This document shows positions 26,531-39,100 of a stretch of DNA of 64,000 nucleotides, one piece after another. A program made the translations under genes and the position numbers. The stretch lies in contig CM055605.1 of the NCBI GenBank assembly GCA_029379385.1, forward strand, positions 1,275,001 to 1,339,000. Direction: 5' to 3'. The DNA is from Quillaja saponaria (taxonomy: Eukaryota; Streptophyta; Magnoliopsida; Fabales; Quillajaceae). Position 1 is the stretch's first letter. Every line of letters begins with the position of its first letter. Below the pieces are notes generated by a model. That model searched no databases and had not been told where the DNA came from. It worked only from the letters and a program-made list of their open reading frames with translations.

Positions 26531-27052
26531 TCAAAGGAAAGAATCCGCAGCAGGAATCACCAAGTTGAGCTTCAAATCATTCTCCAATGGTGTCAAGTTC
26601 AAATCCAAACATAAAAAAACCCTTTTACTGTTGGATTTCTTCAAGATCGGCCCACTAGTACTCCTCTGCTGCACCAATATTCTTTCATTCAAACCACCTT
26701 TATGCCTTCTCATGTGTCCTCCTAGAGCTTGTCCAATCTGAAACTCAAGGCCACAAATCGGGCACTCATGCACCTTAGGCTTCCTTGCCATGAACTTATC
26801 AGACCCAATATCTGATCCAGACGTTAGTTTTGGTTTCTTATGGCTTGCACGGTGGCCTCCAAGGGCTTGAAAGGAAGTGAATTGTTTGTTACAAGTCTTG
26901 CACCTAAAAACCCGACCACCCTTTGAGTTTTTCGTCAAGTACTCTGTTTCACCAACTTTGGATAGTAACATTAAGCAATTTGCTATGTCGTCCCTGCTCT
27001 CAACCTCTCCTAATTCATGATCTCTGTCTCTCTTCATGGCTAAGCTTTTCAA
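26531..27052 (-). CDS. C2H2 zinc-finger repressor, ZAT11-like
   Basis: Nuclear transcription factor of 173 residues, intronless, with two plant-type zinc fingers. The first is FRCKTCNKQFTSFQALGGH (about residues 49-70), the second HECPICGLEFQIGQALGGH (about residues 95-115); both keep the QALGGH DNA-contact motif. An L-box-like EVESRDDIANCLMLL precedes the fingers. Near the C-terminus DLNLTPLE is an EAR repression motif, followed by a second leucine-rich stretch LKLNL. Order and spacing fit the C1-2i group (ZAT11/ZAT12 type), known as stress-induced repressors. Translation could begin at the first ATG (MKSLAMKRD) or at the second, five codons on, which matches family starts. A TATA-like run of TA repeats lies near 27105-27122. 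Confidence 0.94.
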   Translation of the reverse strand: MKSLAMKRDRDHELGEVESRDDIANCLMLLSKVGETEYLTKNSKGGRVFRCKTCNKQFTSFQALGGHRASHKKPKLTSGSDIGSDKFMARKPKVHECPICGLEFQIGQALGGHMRRHKGGLNERILVQQRSTSGPILKKSNSKRVFLCLDLNLTPLENDLKLNLVIPAADSFL

Positions 27053-28087
27053 TATAATAATCCCTAATAGGAATTAATAGGATAGCTGTGTGAGAACCTA
27101 TATACCTGTATATATATATATAGGTTTTGTTTTCCTTGGGTGTTAAGAAAGGAGTTGTGTTTGTGTTTAAGAGTTAAATAGTAATTAGTTTTAGAGTTGG
27201 CGTGACCGCGTGACCGCGTATCTGTTGGCTGTTGGAGAAGCGAGTCCAATTTGTGAAACCACGCGTCACTAAAGTAGTGTGTATAAGTATATTAACTGAC
27301 TATTACAAGTAAATCTACGCGGTCCATGAGCACACTACACACACGGGAAGCTTCCTATTTCCCAAATAATATTCCTTTAAAGTTATGACTTGTCCTTCCT
27401 TCTTGCCCAACCTTTCATATGAATCAATGCTTGTATTATTTTTGAGTAAGTTTTGGATATAGCTTGGGATAAGATGTAGTGCAATAATGTATTAGATGCG
27501 AGGTCTTATTACACTATATAAGTTTTGACCACTGAGTTGAACTCCTAGCTTTCTAAAACATTAACACAGTTAAATTATAATTTATATTTATTTTGTGCAT
27601 ATACATATTTTAATTTTAAATATATATAATTATAATAATAATAATAATTTATTAAACGAGCAGCCTAGTTAGTTTATAAGATGAGTTGTAAAAAATTAAG
27701 TTTGGCTCATTTTATTACAACAGTTTAAAATAAAATTTAAGATTTGTTTCGTTTAAAAAATAAGCTAAGCTTGATTTGAGTTTTCAACAAGTAGATTATG
27801 AATTAGTTTGGTTAATTACTACTTTGCTTTTAAGAATAAACATAAGAATCGACTTATAATTATTAGAGATTTTGGCATTAATCGTGTAGTGATCGAAATA
27901 GATGCTAAAGTGTTAGTTGAGCAATATGATAATATTGTTTGGAGTAATCCATAATTATAGGTCATAATCTATGATTACATGTCATTCTAATTAAAATTTA
28001 TTCTATTCAAGATTAAATATTTACATCAAATCCAATCCAATCTAGATCACAATTTATAATACAAGAAACATATACTTCTTGCAATAC
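27053..28087. other. Intergenic between divergent ZAT and MBD genes
   Basis: Holds the zinc-finger promoter, with a (TA)n stretch near 27110-27122, and AT-rich sequence. No coding sequence is recognised. Confidence 0.5.
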
Positions 28088-28225
28088 GGACATATATATA
28101 CACGGACAAGCTTGCTAATTTAATATGTGCTCTTTTAATTCCTTTGTTATGTATGGACATATATATATATACACGGACAAGCTTGCTAATTTAATATGTG
28201 CTCTTTTAATTCCTTTGTTATGTAT
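28088..28225. repeat. 67-bp tandem duplication upstream of the MBD gene
   Basis: Copy 1 is 28088-28154 and copy 2 is 28155-28225. They are the same apart from the length of an internal (AT)n run. The unit includes CACGGACAAGCTTGCTAATT and TGTGCTCTTTTAATTCCTTT. Such identity points to a recent event. It ends 100 bp before the MBD start codon, so it lies in the promoter or leader. Confidence 0.9.
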
Positions 28226-28325
28226 GAGGATGCTCCAAGAAACATATATTTCTTGGTGCTGTTGTGTGCAGCTAGAGCAAAGAGTGCAAACCCCAAACAG
28301 AGGGGAGGGCCTTAACAATCCGAAT

Positions 28326-31274
28326 ATGAAACGCAAATTATTAACACCGACGAAGCCAATTCCTCTCCAAATGCGGAGGCCAGGCGAAGAAGAAGAAGAA
28401 AAGCCCAGTAATGGGGGAAGGGAATTTCAAAATGCGACCTCTTCATCCTTCCCATTCACACTCCCTGCTGGCTGGTACGTTGAGGAAAGGCCCCGTGTTT
28501 CAGACCCTGGCCATATCGACAGGGTACTACTACTGCATGTCTCTCTATCCCAGTTCCGTCACCGGTTAATTTATGGTTCTTTCTATGCTATATACCCCTT
28601 TATTCATGAAATTCCGGGCACTTTTATATTGCATCCATGCAAAAATGCATGTGCCCATGATCGATTTTGTGTGAATAAAATGCATGTGCCCATGATATAT
28701 GTCTATATCTATCATCTAATTCAGACATGCATTCCCCTCTGGAGCTCATGTCTGTGTGATGGGTGGCAGTGGTAGCTGGTGGAAGCAGGGGATGAGCTGA
28801 ATTTGATAGTTGATACTATGGGTTTAGTTTTGGGTCCTTTGGGACCATTTCTTGTGAATATTACTGATTGGAATTGAAACCCATCAATTAATTAGTTTCA
28901 TTACAGACAGGCTAACTAGTATTTTTCACTTTGTATTTTAGGCTAACTAGTGATCTGAACTGGGAAACCACTTATTTGTTGCAAAATTAAGTATTTGAGG
29001 AAATGTAGATTGTACAATGGTAATGTTGAATAATTTATGTAGTTAGTCACTCCCAACATTTGAATCTGTTTATAATCAATTGCCACGTGGGCACATATCG
29101 CGACATCTCTTTATTAATGAATTTACAAATAGCAAAGGGTTTAGAGCCAGAGTTTATGCTCAGATATCAAATTGCAAAATTAGTTACTCTAAAAGCTTAA
29201 GTTGTCAGATAATGGTGTTTAATTATTTACGTATTCCAAACACTTGAATTCATGGCTGAGCTAGTAAAAAGTTCCTACTAGTTGATATTTAAGAATGTCA
29301 ATAGCTAAAGAAAGAGACTGAAAATAATATAGTTGGCTTACCATATTATTAAGGTTGGGGATCAAAGTTGACGGTGTTCATTCTGTGGTGACGGTCATAT
29401 CATCTGTAAAAATGCCTACTTGGTCATTTCGGATACTAAGGTTATAGTACTTGGAATTTCTTCTGTCGAAGGTTATGAATTGACCGAACTTCTTAACTTT
29501 GATCTTATTGTGCAGTATTATCATGAGCCTGGGACTGGACGGAGATTTCGTTCATTTATATCTGTTCAGAGGTACCTAACAGAAGATAGGACAGCCATTC
29601 CTATTGCTGGGACATTGAAATCAGCAGATGAATACAACGTGAGTTCTAGAATTGAAGTTTGTTTTTTTTTTTTTTTTTCCTCCAGTGAAGTAAATTCTGT
29701 TGCAAAAGGATATTATTGGTTTAATAATATTTCTATGCAAGTAACTGCAGTTCTTTAGTTATTTTTTCCTTTTTCTTTTTACCTGATTTACAAGTATAGA
29801 GAGCAGGGGATGCTGTAAGCATCTTCCTTTTGGTAATCAAGAAAAAGAGTATGATTGTATAGTCAATAGTTCATGGAAATAAAAGATGGTAAAATTTTCT
29901 TCTTTTTCTTAATAACCTATTTAAAATTATACATCTCAGTGCATGCAACATCACTTTTTCAAGAGAAACTTCATGATATTTGTAAATGAAATTGACACCC
30001 TAAATCATCTCACTAGAAAGTTTAAAAAATTCCAATAATCCTAAATTGTAAGGGCATGTTTCCACTGACATTCCAATACTGCTGCAGATGCAGATTGTGA
30101 CTCGATACTCAGGAAGTACCTCATCTGTTAAGCTACCAGATGGTTGGGTTGTTGAGGAAAGACCCCGCAAAAGTAACACATACCAAAAAAAGGACAAGGT
30201 ACTTCTATTCCTAATTATCTTTGTTATCTTGCCTTTTAATTTGATTCTTCAAGCTAGAGAAAGGCTGCACCCACAATGGTTGTGTATAAATTATATTTAA
30301 ATGCATAGGTAGAAAATTAGATATTAAAGTTTTAACTTGTATGTAATTTTATGAATGACATGCATTAGATGTATTTGAAGTAATTCCTGACAACAGAGAC
30401 AGATTTTCTGTCCTTAATTAGAATACAAAGGGACTTTCAGATATATCCATTCTCTTAAAAAGAAAAATGGAAACTTTCATAAATTTGGAAAGGTTACATG
30501 TATCTTCTTGCTTGTGATATGCACACAGACACGGGTAACAACACTATATGCCTAGGACTACAGGTGAAAGAGGATCATTTAGAGTTTTGTTCCTTTCTTG
30601 CTGTACCTTGAATTATGATCATACTTTTATGCAGTATTATATTGAGCCGGAGACTGGAGTGCGGTTCCGTTCCTTGAAAGCTGTTGAGAGATATCTTACT
30701 GAGGTTGATAAATACCTTACAGAGGCAAACGCATGCACAGGTACATCCAAGGTATTGAAACGAAATAACCAACTTACTGTGTTTCTGGATATTAATGATA
30801 AGGTGGCCACAATTTATCTATTCTAGTATAATTTATACTAGTTGGTTGGTGTTTCTTTTTTCAGCCATCAACGCAATCTGGTCTTGTGAAAGAAAATGTT
30901 TCCGGTAAAGAGCAATCCCCTCAAGGCAGGGAACTTGCCATTCATCATTTCACACAGGTTTGTAAACCGTATATTTTTATTTAACTGACATACAATTCTG
31001 ATTGCTTATTTCTGACTTTATAGTCAAGAAATGTGTGTCTTCTGAGCCGTCAAAGAAATCTGGTTCTGGAAAGAAAATCAATTCTGGAGAGGACAGTAAA
31101 ACTTCATTACTCAATTTTTCAAGCCCACCAGCAAAAATAGAATGGGTTCTTTCTGGTCCTGGGGGCAACATGTGGAGCCCTTTCATGGGTGAATATACCG
31201 TCCCAGATTCTGTGAAGCAGAAGTGGTCTGAGACATTTATATTAGCTCTCCAAGAGAGATATCCATGCACCTAG
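28326..31274 (+). CDS. Methyl-CpG-binding-domain protein, MBD7-like, two MBDs
   Basis: Nuclear reader of methylated DNA. Exons: 28326-28523, 29516-29638, 30088-30198, 30635-30751, 30865-30957 and 31029-31274, about 295 residues. MBD 1 spans exons 1-2 (LPAGWYVEERPR ... YYHEPGTGRRFRSFISVQRY) and MBD 2 spans exons 3-4 (LPDGWVVEERPR ... YYIEPETGVRFRSLKAVERY), each split at the same place. The C-terminal PPAKIEWVLSGPGGNMWSPF matches the sticky C-terminal domain of MBD7, which in Arabidopsis recruits anti-silencing partners. Arabidopsis MBD7 has three MBDs, this one two. Start MKRKLLTPTK is chosen over upstream ATGs because they lie in the repeat region. The acceptor of exon 6 is uncertain: TCAAG|AAA keeps phase 0 with the donor at 30957; the alternative is a donor at 30962. 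A 3' UTR intron probably spans 31283-31386. Confidence 0.88.
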
Positions 31275-31386
31275 TTGTCAAGGTAAGATTGTTCTACCTG
31301 ATCGGAATCAATCTACACTATGAAATTCTTTTAGATTATTGCTTTCTGAGGCACTGAGGTCTATGATGCATCACTTCATTTTGTAG

Positions 31387-32170
31387 GACACGGACCATTG
31401 GGTTTTTGCAGTTAATTGCTGACATGGGGGACGTCAAGGAATTACTCATTCTGGACTGGAGGAACATCCTGTTGAGCCAGGCACAGTGGGTTAATGTTGT
31501 GTAGAAGTGGTAATATATCATACTTGCAGAAGTAATTTTAATATAGGTTCGTCTCAACCATTATAGGTTGGTTGTTTCCTAATATGAAGAACTGGTTTGA
31601 GATATGATCTACTTATTTTTTAACTATACATCGCATTGAGCAAGATCTAACCCCTTTAATTGAAAATAGAAACTATGTTCAAAGAGATAAACTTCAAGAA
31701 CTCTAAACTGATAAACAACACTTTATCCATTATTGATTTATGTATTTATTTTCTTTTTTGGTCATGTTGGATCGATTTCACCAGGACATGCCATTTAGGT
31801 GGCATGGCAGCTAAAGTATAGTCTCCTCTATAGCATTGAGGACATAAACATTCAAGTAGCAGTTAAAACACAAGAAAAAAAAATTACAAGTTTCAAATCT
31901 CTTGCAGATGGATCAAATCTAACACTTTCTGCTAAGATACTGCTCTTCGTCCTAGAACAAAAGCTTAAGCACCCAACTCTAAAATCTCAGCCATTACTTG
32001 CCAACTTGTCGTATCTAAATTATGCTTGCAATTTGCAAATGAAGAGAGAAAATCTAGGAGGTCAATTCCCAGAAGCTCCGACACATTTTCAAAACAATCT
32101 TGAGCTACTATCCATCAGAACAAAGTCTTGACTTAGAAAACAAGAAAAAAAAATACTAGGAACGAAGATG
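31387..32170. other. Intergenic between converging MBD and ALP1-like genes
   Basis: Holds the rest of the MBD 3' UTR and the 3' flank of the ALP1-like gene. No coding sequence is recognised. Confidence 0.5.
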
Positions 32171-35100
32171 TTATGGAGGCAACCTTCCAGTCAAGTAGAG
32201 CAATAACTTATCTCTTAGAGATGCACCGTTTACATCGACCTTTTCACAAATCTGTTGATGATAACCTGAATCATGGTCGTGGGACAAAGGTAATTCGTCC
32301 TGCATTTCATCTTCCATGTCAATAACAATGTTGTGAAGCAAACAACAAACAAAAATAATCCTTGGCAATCTATGTCTGTCAGGTCTCCACATCACACCTT
32401 GAATGATTTTCCACATCTCCTTCAACCTTGTCAATGCTCTCTGTGCCATCATCCTCATTGCAAAATGGCACTTATTGAATTCACCTTTTGGCTCTGGGAG
32501 TTCATTCCCTTCATAGGGAACAAGAAGGTATGGAAGTAAAGGGTAAGCAGAATCCCCAATTATATACTCCCTTATTTCTGATCCTTCAGAAAGCTGTAAC
32601 TTTTTTCCATTCAACCTCTCCCCTTTATCACAAAGTTCACAGAAATTTGAACTCTCTAACACCAAAGAATCCTTCATTTTACCTGGCCACCCGGTGACTA
32701 TATCCCGGAACCTCAGGTCAGGATCCACTATTGCCTGCAAGACCATGCTATGGTTGTTCTCATGATCTAGCCACGCATTACTAGATGGTTCTGATGCAGG
32801 TAAACACATCATGATGTGAGTAGCATCAATTGCACCACAGCAGTTAGGGAGGCCTCCAACGTTCTCAAATTTAGATTTAATTTCTGTAATTTCTGTTTCA
32901 GATGAAGGCCATTGCAAGTGTTGCAGCCCCCTTTCTTCCATGGATTCTACAAATCGCCAGGTAACTTGGGAGACTGTTGAGTGGTTCAACCCAAATAAAT
33001 CACCAATTGCCACTAGTGACTCACCAGAACTAAGTCTTCTCAGAGCTACAGCTACTTGATCACACAGAGACATAGGTGTGCCATTTGTAAACACAAAATG
33101 TGCAGATTTAGCCAACATATCTTCCTTCACCAGTGAACATATGTAGTCAAAGGTTTTTCTGGAAATCTTAAAAACAGCTTCAAAGGTATCTATGCTCTCT
33201 GATGGGGACTGCTGAAGACCTGCAAAGAGAGATGGAAAGAGAGTAAATTACTGGTTTTGAATTTGGAGAATTTTCAAATAGTCAATTCTCTTTCCGGTAT
33301 TCACATTAACAGAAGAGCTGTTGAATTTGGAGATTCAGAATTAACTTCAAATAATATTTTCAATTCACTTTCTGGGATTTCACATTAACAGGAGCTGTTT
33401 TTTTTTTTTTTTTTTTTCAATGATTAGATTCAAGAGTATCAAAGCACAATATATGGCATTTTTTATCTCTTAACCGAAAAGAAAAAGGAAAGAGAGAAAA
33501 CGAAGGCAATGGTATAATCTTACATTAGGAGTACATCTGGAGAGAATATGGAGCATTTAATAACAGAGACAAGGAATACATCTGGATCAAAAAGATAGAG
33601 ATTATAACTTTGTTTGCTGGGAACAGGCTAGGAAGAACATCATAATCTTCAGAGTTGACAATTAATGACATGAAACCAACAGAGAAGACAAGCTGCATGC
33701 TAAAGAACTTTATTAATTCAGACATAATTCACAATTGTAGCCACATGCAAAACCCCAAACGTGTATGCATTCATGAATATCCACAAAAAGTTGCAACTTG
33801 TGAAAGAAACCAGCTACTGACCACCTTCGGAACCAGAAAAATGGATGAAAGCAGAATAGAAATAATGAGAGAAACAAGGAGAAGGAACACAGTTTCTCTC
33901 CTCTATCTTTTGTTTTTTTGCTTTTTATTTGTTGGCTTTCCCTCCTTTCCCCACTAAGACTTCGCTATTTCCTTAGGAGTAGAAAACCAAGATTTAAGGA
34001 ACTTCATACAGAATATCAGAACATCAATTTCATTATCTTCAAACATGAAGGTTGCGATCAGTATAAAATTATGAAACATTCTTCCTTTTTGATACTAGAA
34101 ATCCCCATTATCCTATGTAAAAGATATGATGTATTGTTTGGTGAATAAGTATAAAAACAAAATAGTTACCAGCAGCCAAAATCAGAACAGGAATCTCATA
34201 GTGAGATTTAGTGTAACAAAACTGCTAATAGAAATATAAAAATAATACAAAGAGAAAGGATAGCAACCAAAGGATCAGTAAGACAAAAATACAACTCCGC
34301 TAAGCTATATGGTCAAGTTAGAATCACAAATTAGAATCTTTGTATTTACTCTTAAGGCACGTCTTTTGATAGCCTTGGTCATCCAAATCAATAGTGTAGC
34401 AAAGTGGCGTCTATGATGATTGTTTCTAACCACCCTTTACTTCAGAAAGACCGGAAGTTCTCTAACTAGAAGGAGGGTGAATGGAATATCAACGCAGTCC
34501 ATCAAATATAGTGTCATGGAAAATGCTGAGCACATAATAAATTCTAAACACAGATTGCACAACTCCACAGATGAACTAATCTAGTATGCAGATGGGAATG
34601 GGTAGACTTCATGTAAGAATATTTCATTAGATCATGTAAAACTAAAATGAAGACAGAGAGATGTGGTAGCAAATGCAAAGCATTTCAGAATAATTAATAA
34701 TCTCCTATTTGCATGATCCTACACATTATCACCAATGAAAAAGAATTCAATCTTCATTTTTCACTAACATTTATTACAGTATACTATCTGCAGGAAACCT
34801 ATCTCAAATACAACACAAATATGAACTAAAAAATTGCTTTACAGAGTTTGAATAAACTGATCACCGATGTCTAAAGCAAATGACTTGTTTTGCCAAAAAA
34901 AGGATATTGAAAAAGAAACCTAGAGCACAATCCGAGACTTTGATTGGCTATCTTCCCTTTCTTTTTAATTTATGGCTTTTCATACTCCAATAAAAGTAAT
35001 AAGCACTCTAGACATATATTTCTGACTATCTGTATCTGTAACCTAAATCACAGTTCACTTTGTAGGACATAATTTCAGTGTAATGTAATTTAATGGCAAG

Positions 35101-36104
35101 AAACCTGGTAATCCAATTCTTCGGTTGAAATTGATGGTATTAGTTCAGCAAATTTCTTAAGCAGTGAAATTTAAACTTACTTATCAGCCTTTTCACAAAA
35201 CACATCATCAACTAACTTAGTTAAGCTCCCCTCCAATTGGCAGGAGCTTTGATTGAAAGCTGGGACTACAATATAGAAGTGTGTAGAGAATCTTGTGGAT
35301 TAACTTATCCATAATGGTAACTGTTCTCATTGTGGATCTTTGAATTTCAGATTAGTTTTTGTAAAGTACCCTAAATTGTGATTCAATCATCATATAGTAC
35401 TCATGAAAAGTTCAACAGAAAACACAAGTACATTTTTATTAATTTCAGAGATAAATAAAAGTTTGTAAAAAAAAAAATCAACATTAAATTTTCCATTAAA
35501 AAAAGCACATTATACCAAGATACAGTCGGTCAATCTTCGTTTTCATTATATACCAGTTGCAACTTAGGACAAAAAAGGTACTATTTGATATAGCAAAACC
35601 GTATAAATTTCATTATAAACTTTTATTCAACACTATGTAATTGTACATTCCTGCAAAGATATAAGGCCAAAAAACTAGCATGTCAGGAAAAAAAAAAAAA
35701 TCTCTTTCGTAATTAAATTAGAGATCCTTAGTATAGTAGCCAACTGCATTTGCCATAACTCGCTTAGAACTTGAGTGAGAAATACAACAGAGATTCAACA
35801 GAATGAGGCAAATTAAGCACATCTCGTGAATTTTTTTTTTGTCAAATATAGAAAAATCTACATAACAGTCATTGCAGGAATGATCAGCCTGAGCAGTATC
35901 AGACATGTAATGATGAGCAAATAACAAGTAAATTAATTATTTTGAAACAATCACAAGCCAAAGAAATTTACCATTAATTCTCTTGGAGAACTCATCCCAC
36001 CAATCTACAAGCCCCTCTTTTTCCGGCGACCCAGAAGAAGAACCATATCCGTCAGGCTTCTTCTCTGTCTTTCTTCTCTTTTTAAATCCTCTTACAGGAC
36101 CCAT
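32171..36104 (-). CDS. ALP1-like protein, domesticated PIF/Harbinger transposase
   Basis: Nuclear protein derived from a Harbinger transposase. Exons 35972-36104 and 32171-33219, joined at AATG|GTAAAT ... TTTGCAG|GTCTTC, give 393 residues, near the length of Arabidopsis ALP1. The N-terminus is MGPVRGFKKRRKTEKK, followed by DWWDEFSKRING. The second exon has the DNA-binding-like region DQVAVALRRLSSGESLVAIG with GLNHSTVSQVTWRF. Next come transposase-fold motifs CCGAIDATHIMM (first Asp) and IIGDSAYPLLPYLLVPY (second Asp). Where active Harbinger enzymes have the catalytic Glu (pattern ERAFGxLK), this protein has QRALTRLK. Loss of that residue, the intact frame and no flanking inverted repeats point to a host gene. 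Arabidopsis ALP1 associates with PRC2 and opposes silencing; the same role is inferred here. Confidence 0.9.
33220..35971 (-). other. Single 2.75-kb intron of the ALP1-like gene
   Basis: AT-rich, with a run of about 20 T near 33399-33418. Open frames on both strands inside it look like chance. No transposon ends are recognised. Confidence 0.6.
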
Positions 36105-39100
36105 CAGCCGACACAACTTAATCAAATAAAACCTCGAAAATCCACCTGCTTGAAGCAACCAGTATTGGGGCAACAAAACTGTGTTAGATTCCACCAATAA
36201 TACCCATTTATGATGGCCAGTAACATGCAAAGAATCTCAAAGACTAGGAATCATTAGTGTCAATGGCTGTGAGTTAAAACTTAAAAGGGTGTTTAAAGCA
36301 TGCAACAAAAAAGAGAGAACTTTGATAAAACGACGATAGAAATAGAGAAACTGTGGGAGTAACTGATAAACAATCCAAGCAAAATATGTGGGCTGGTTTT
36401 GGTTTAAGACAATGTGGCAAGAGAACTGAGATACAAGGACACCGGTGAATTTGATATTTGGCTGAAAGTATATCTATCTCACTTCATATTTAGATTGCAG
36501 AGAGAGATGCGTACGTTTAGAGGGTTTGCCTATTTTGTTTGGACCTTTCCATTGAATTTATCAAGAGGAAAGCATCAAATACTTTCTGCTGCTTGTAAAT
36601 AAATATAAATAGGATGATCAATATTTGAGGGCAAGTTTACATCGAAATATATTATATACCAATCACTATTCAAATATCGAAATGACATATATACCATTGA
36701 TTCATCAAAGACATGATGATGAGAAAGGGCTGACTTATGAATTACTTTAAATTATTATTTTTAATCCTAATCACTTTATTTTCGGTGTTTAGTTTTTTCT
36801 TGTAATAATTAAATCAAAGTCGTACTATTTTTTAGTCCTTTAAAGTTTAAACCTAGGAGGCTTGTAGTGTTAATGACACTAAAATCTCTCTTATAAAGGA
36901 AAGACCACAAGAATAAAATTTACCCTACTCTCCAGTCTCCATATTTATCCAATTTTATTTTTTTTATATAAGAAAATAAGAAGATAAACCCATTTGATTT
37001 TATTTATCAAGGATAATTTGATTTTATTCTATCAAGGATTCGAAGTTTGTAAGAAAATACTTGAAATAATAGCTGCGAACTTCGAATTAGATTAGGCTCA
37101 TATCCTAAATATGTGGAGATATTGGTGAAAAATAAAAAATAAAAAGAAGAATGTGTGAGAAGAAGGATGACAAAATGTCTAAGAATTATCATTCAAAAAG
37201 GAAAGAAGAAAATAATTCTAAAAACATAAAATTAAACAAACTTTTTTTATTTTGTATTTGGTAAATGGGCTGGTAATGCAACCCTGTGTGTAGGTCCAGA
37301 CACTAAGCCCAATAATGCACCGACATTTAACCAGCTTCTAACCCTCTCACCTTTTAGGTACCATTTGGATTAGGTCCCAGACTGCTGGGCCGCGAACACT
37401 GTTTGACACGCCGTGGCATATATAAATTTAAATCAGCAAAATATTTTAATTAAAGAATATTTTTTTTAATAATTGATATATAAACTTACTTTGTCATTAC
37501 CTCTCTGAGGTAGAGTCCTTGAGGATGAGAGAGGGAGGGAGTGTTATGTAACAGGGAGTGATTTGAGCAAGTTACTTTCCATACGCTGTCGTTTCGTTTT
37601 TACTAGAATCAACTAAAGGAAGTGAACTATACGAACATTTGACAGCAATGAACCACATGGACCTCACTCACGTCGCTTGTCTTATCTTAATCAGACAGAG
37701 GTTCCAAGTTGAAATCAGGACCTAGGCCCTCCAAATTTTAGCAAGGCCCTGCAGAATTTGAATGATTATCAAAATGAAAATAATGTTGGGCTTGTTAATA
37801 TATTGAAGCAAAAAAATAAAATAAAAATTGTTGGGTTTATTTAACAGGTTAGACACTTGTTAAAGTAACGTGGGTTGTTATAATGAGATAATAAATATAA
37901 AAATTTATATTTTTTTTTATAATGATTACTTTTATTTTTAGTGTTATTATTTAAAATATTTTAAACTTTAAAATTATTTTTACTAATTTTTAGGAAAAAC
38001 TTAAAATCAGGAATCATGTCAAATGAGTTAATTTCTGGACAGATATTTCAATATTATTTAGTTCATAAGATATTATTTAAAAAAAAAATTAACTTGCCTT
38101 GGACATATGTTAGAAAAACTTAATAATATTATATAATTTGTTCGGATCATGGTTCAAGCCCATTACTGGTCTCCCGCTTCACTTCTGTGCCTTGTTGCGT
38201 CTATAGCCTCTTTTCCTCGTTTCTCTATTTGTTGGACCATATTGGGCCCATGGGTCGTCTGTTATAGTCTTTCTACTTTTGCTTGTCTCTAGGATGTAGG
38301 TTACTTTTAAAAGAATATATAATAAAATATTAAACCATTCAATACCATCACACTGATTTTTTTTTAATTTTAAATACATGTATACCCTACCAAAAAGAAA
38401 TCAACTTTAGTCCACTTCGAAACTTTCTTAGTTCTTTTACGACAACAATATTCCTCCTCCACTAAATTTACAGCGCCAATATGAGGATGGGGTTTATACA
38501 AATAGTATCCAATACCCAATTCTCACCCTTTTTTTAATTTAAAAAATAGTTACTTTCCATTTCAGATTTTAAGAAAATTCTAAAATAAAGTATATATCAA
38601 TAAGGCTTATTTATTATTATTTTTTGAAAAAGTCTTTCCACCCATAGCAATGCACACAATTACCAATAGTTAATATGCTTCTTAAAATTTTTAATTTTGG
38701 AATGTATAATTATTTTATAATATAAGTAGAAGAGTTCAACTCATTTTTGAAATTTTTTATTTTTATTTTATTTTACAAAAATATATTTTATCTTAAATTT
38801 GAATGGAATACAACCCCAATAAGCAATGGATACTTTGGAATCTAGTAATTACTGTTAGTTCTCTTAATTGAATTGTAATTAAAATATACTATATGTAAGA
38901 TAAAAAAGATAATAATAAAAATTATTTAAATTGAAATTAAAAATATAAAATAATCTAATCCACAAAAAATTAAAATTTTATAAGTTAATTACTGAAAAAA
39001 AAAATATAATATGAAAAAGAAAAAAGAAAAATTGATATAAGAATCATAATTATTTAATAATATATCAACTGAATACTAAATTAGTACTAAACTGTTATGG

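Noticed and set aside
28125..28325. Longer N-terminus for the MBD protein from an upstream ATG
   Set aside because: The extension lies in the 67-bp tandem repeat and is hydrophobic and unlike the family; MKRKLL is a better start.
31799..32131. Plus-strand open frame of 110 codons after the MBD gene
   Set aside because: Its composition fits AT-rich 3' flank, and it shows no motif or splice context.
38140..38170. tRNA-like GGTTCAAGCCC motif
   Set aside because: No acceptor stem, A box or anticodon arm precedes it.
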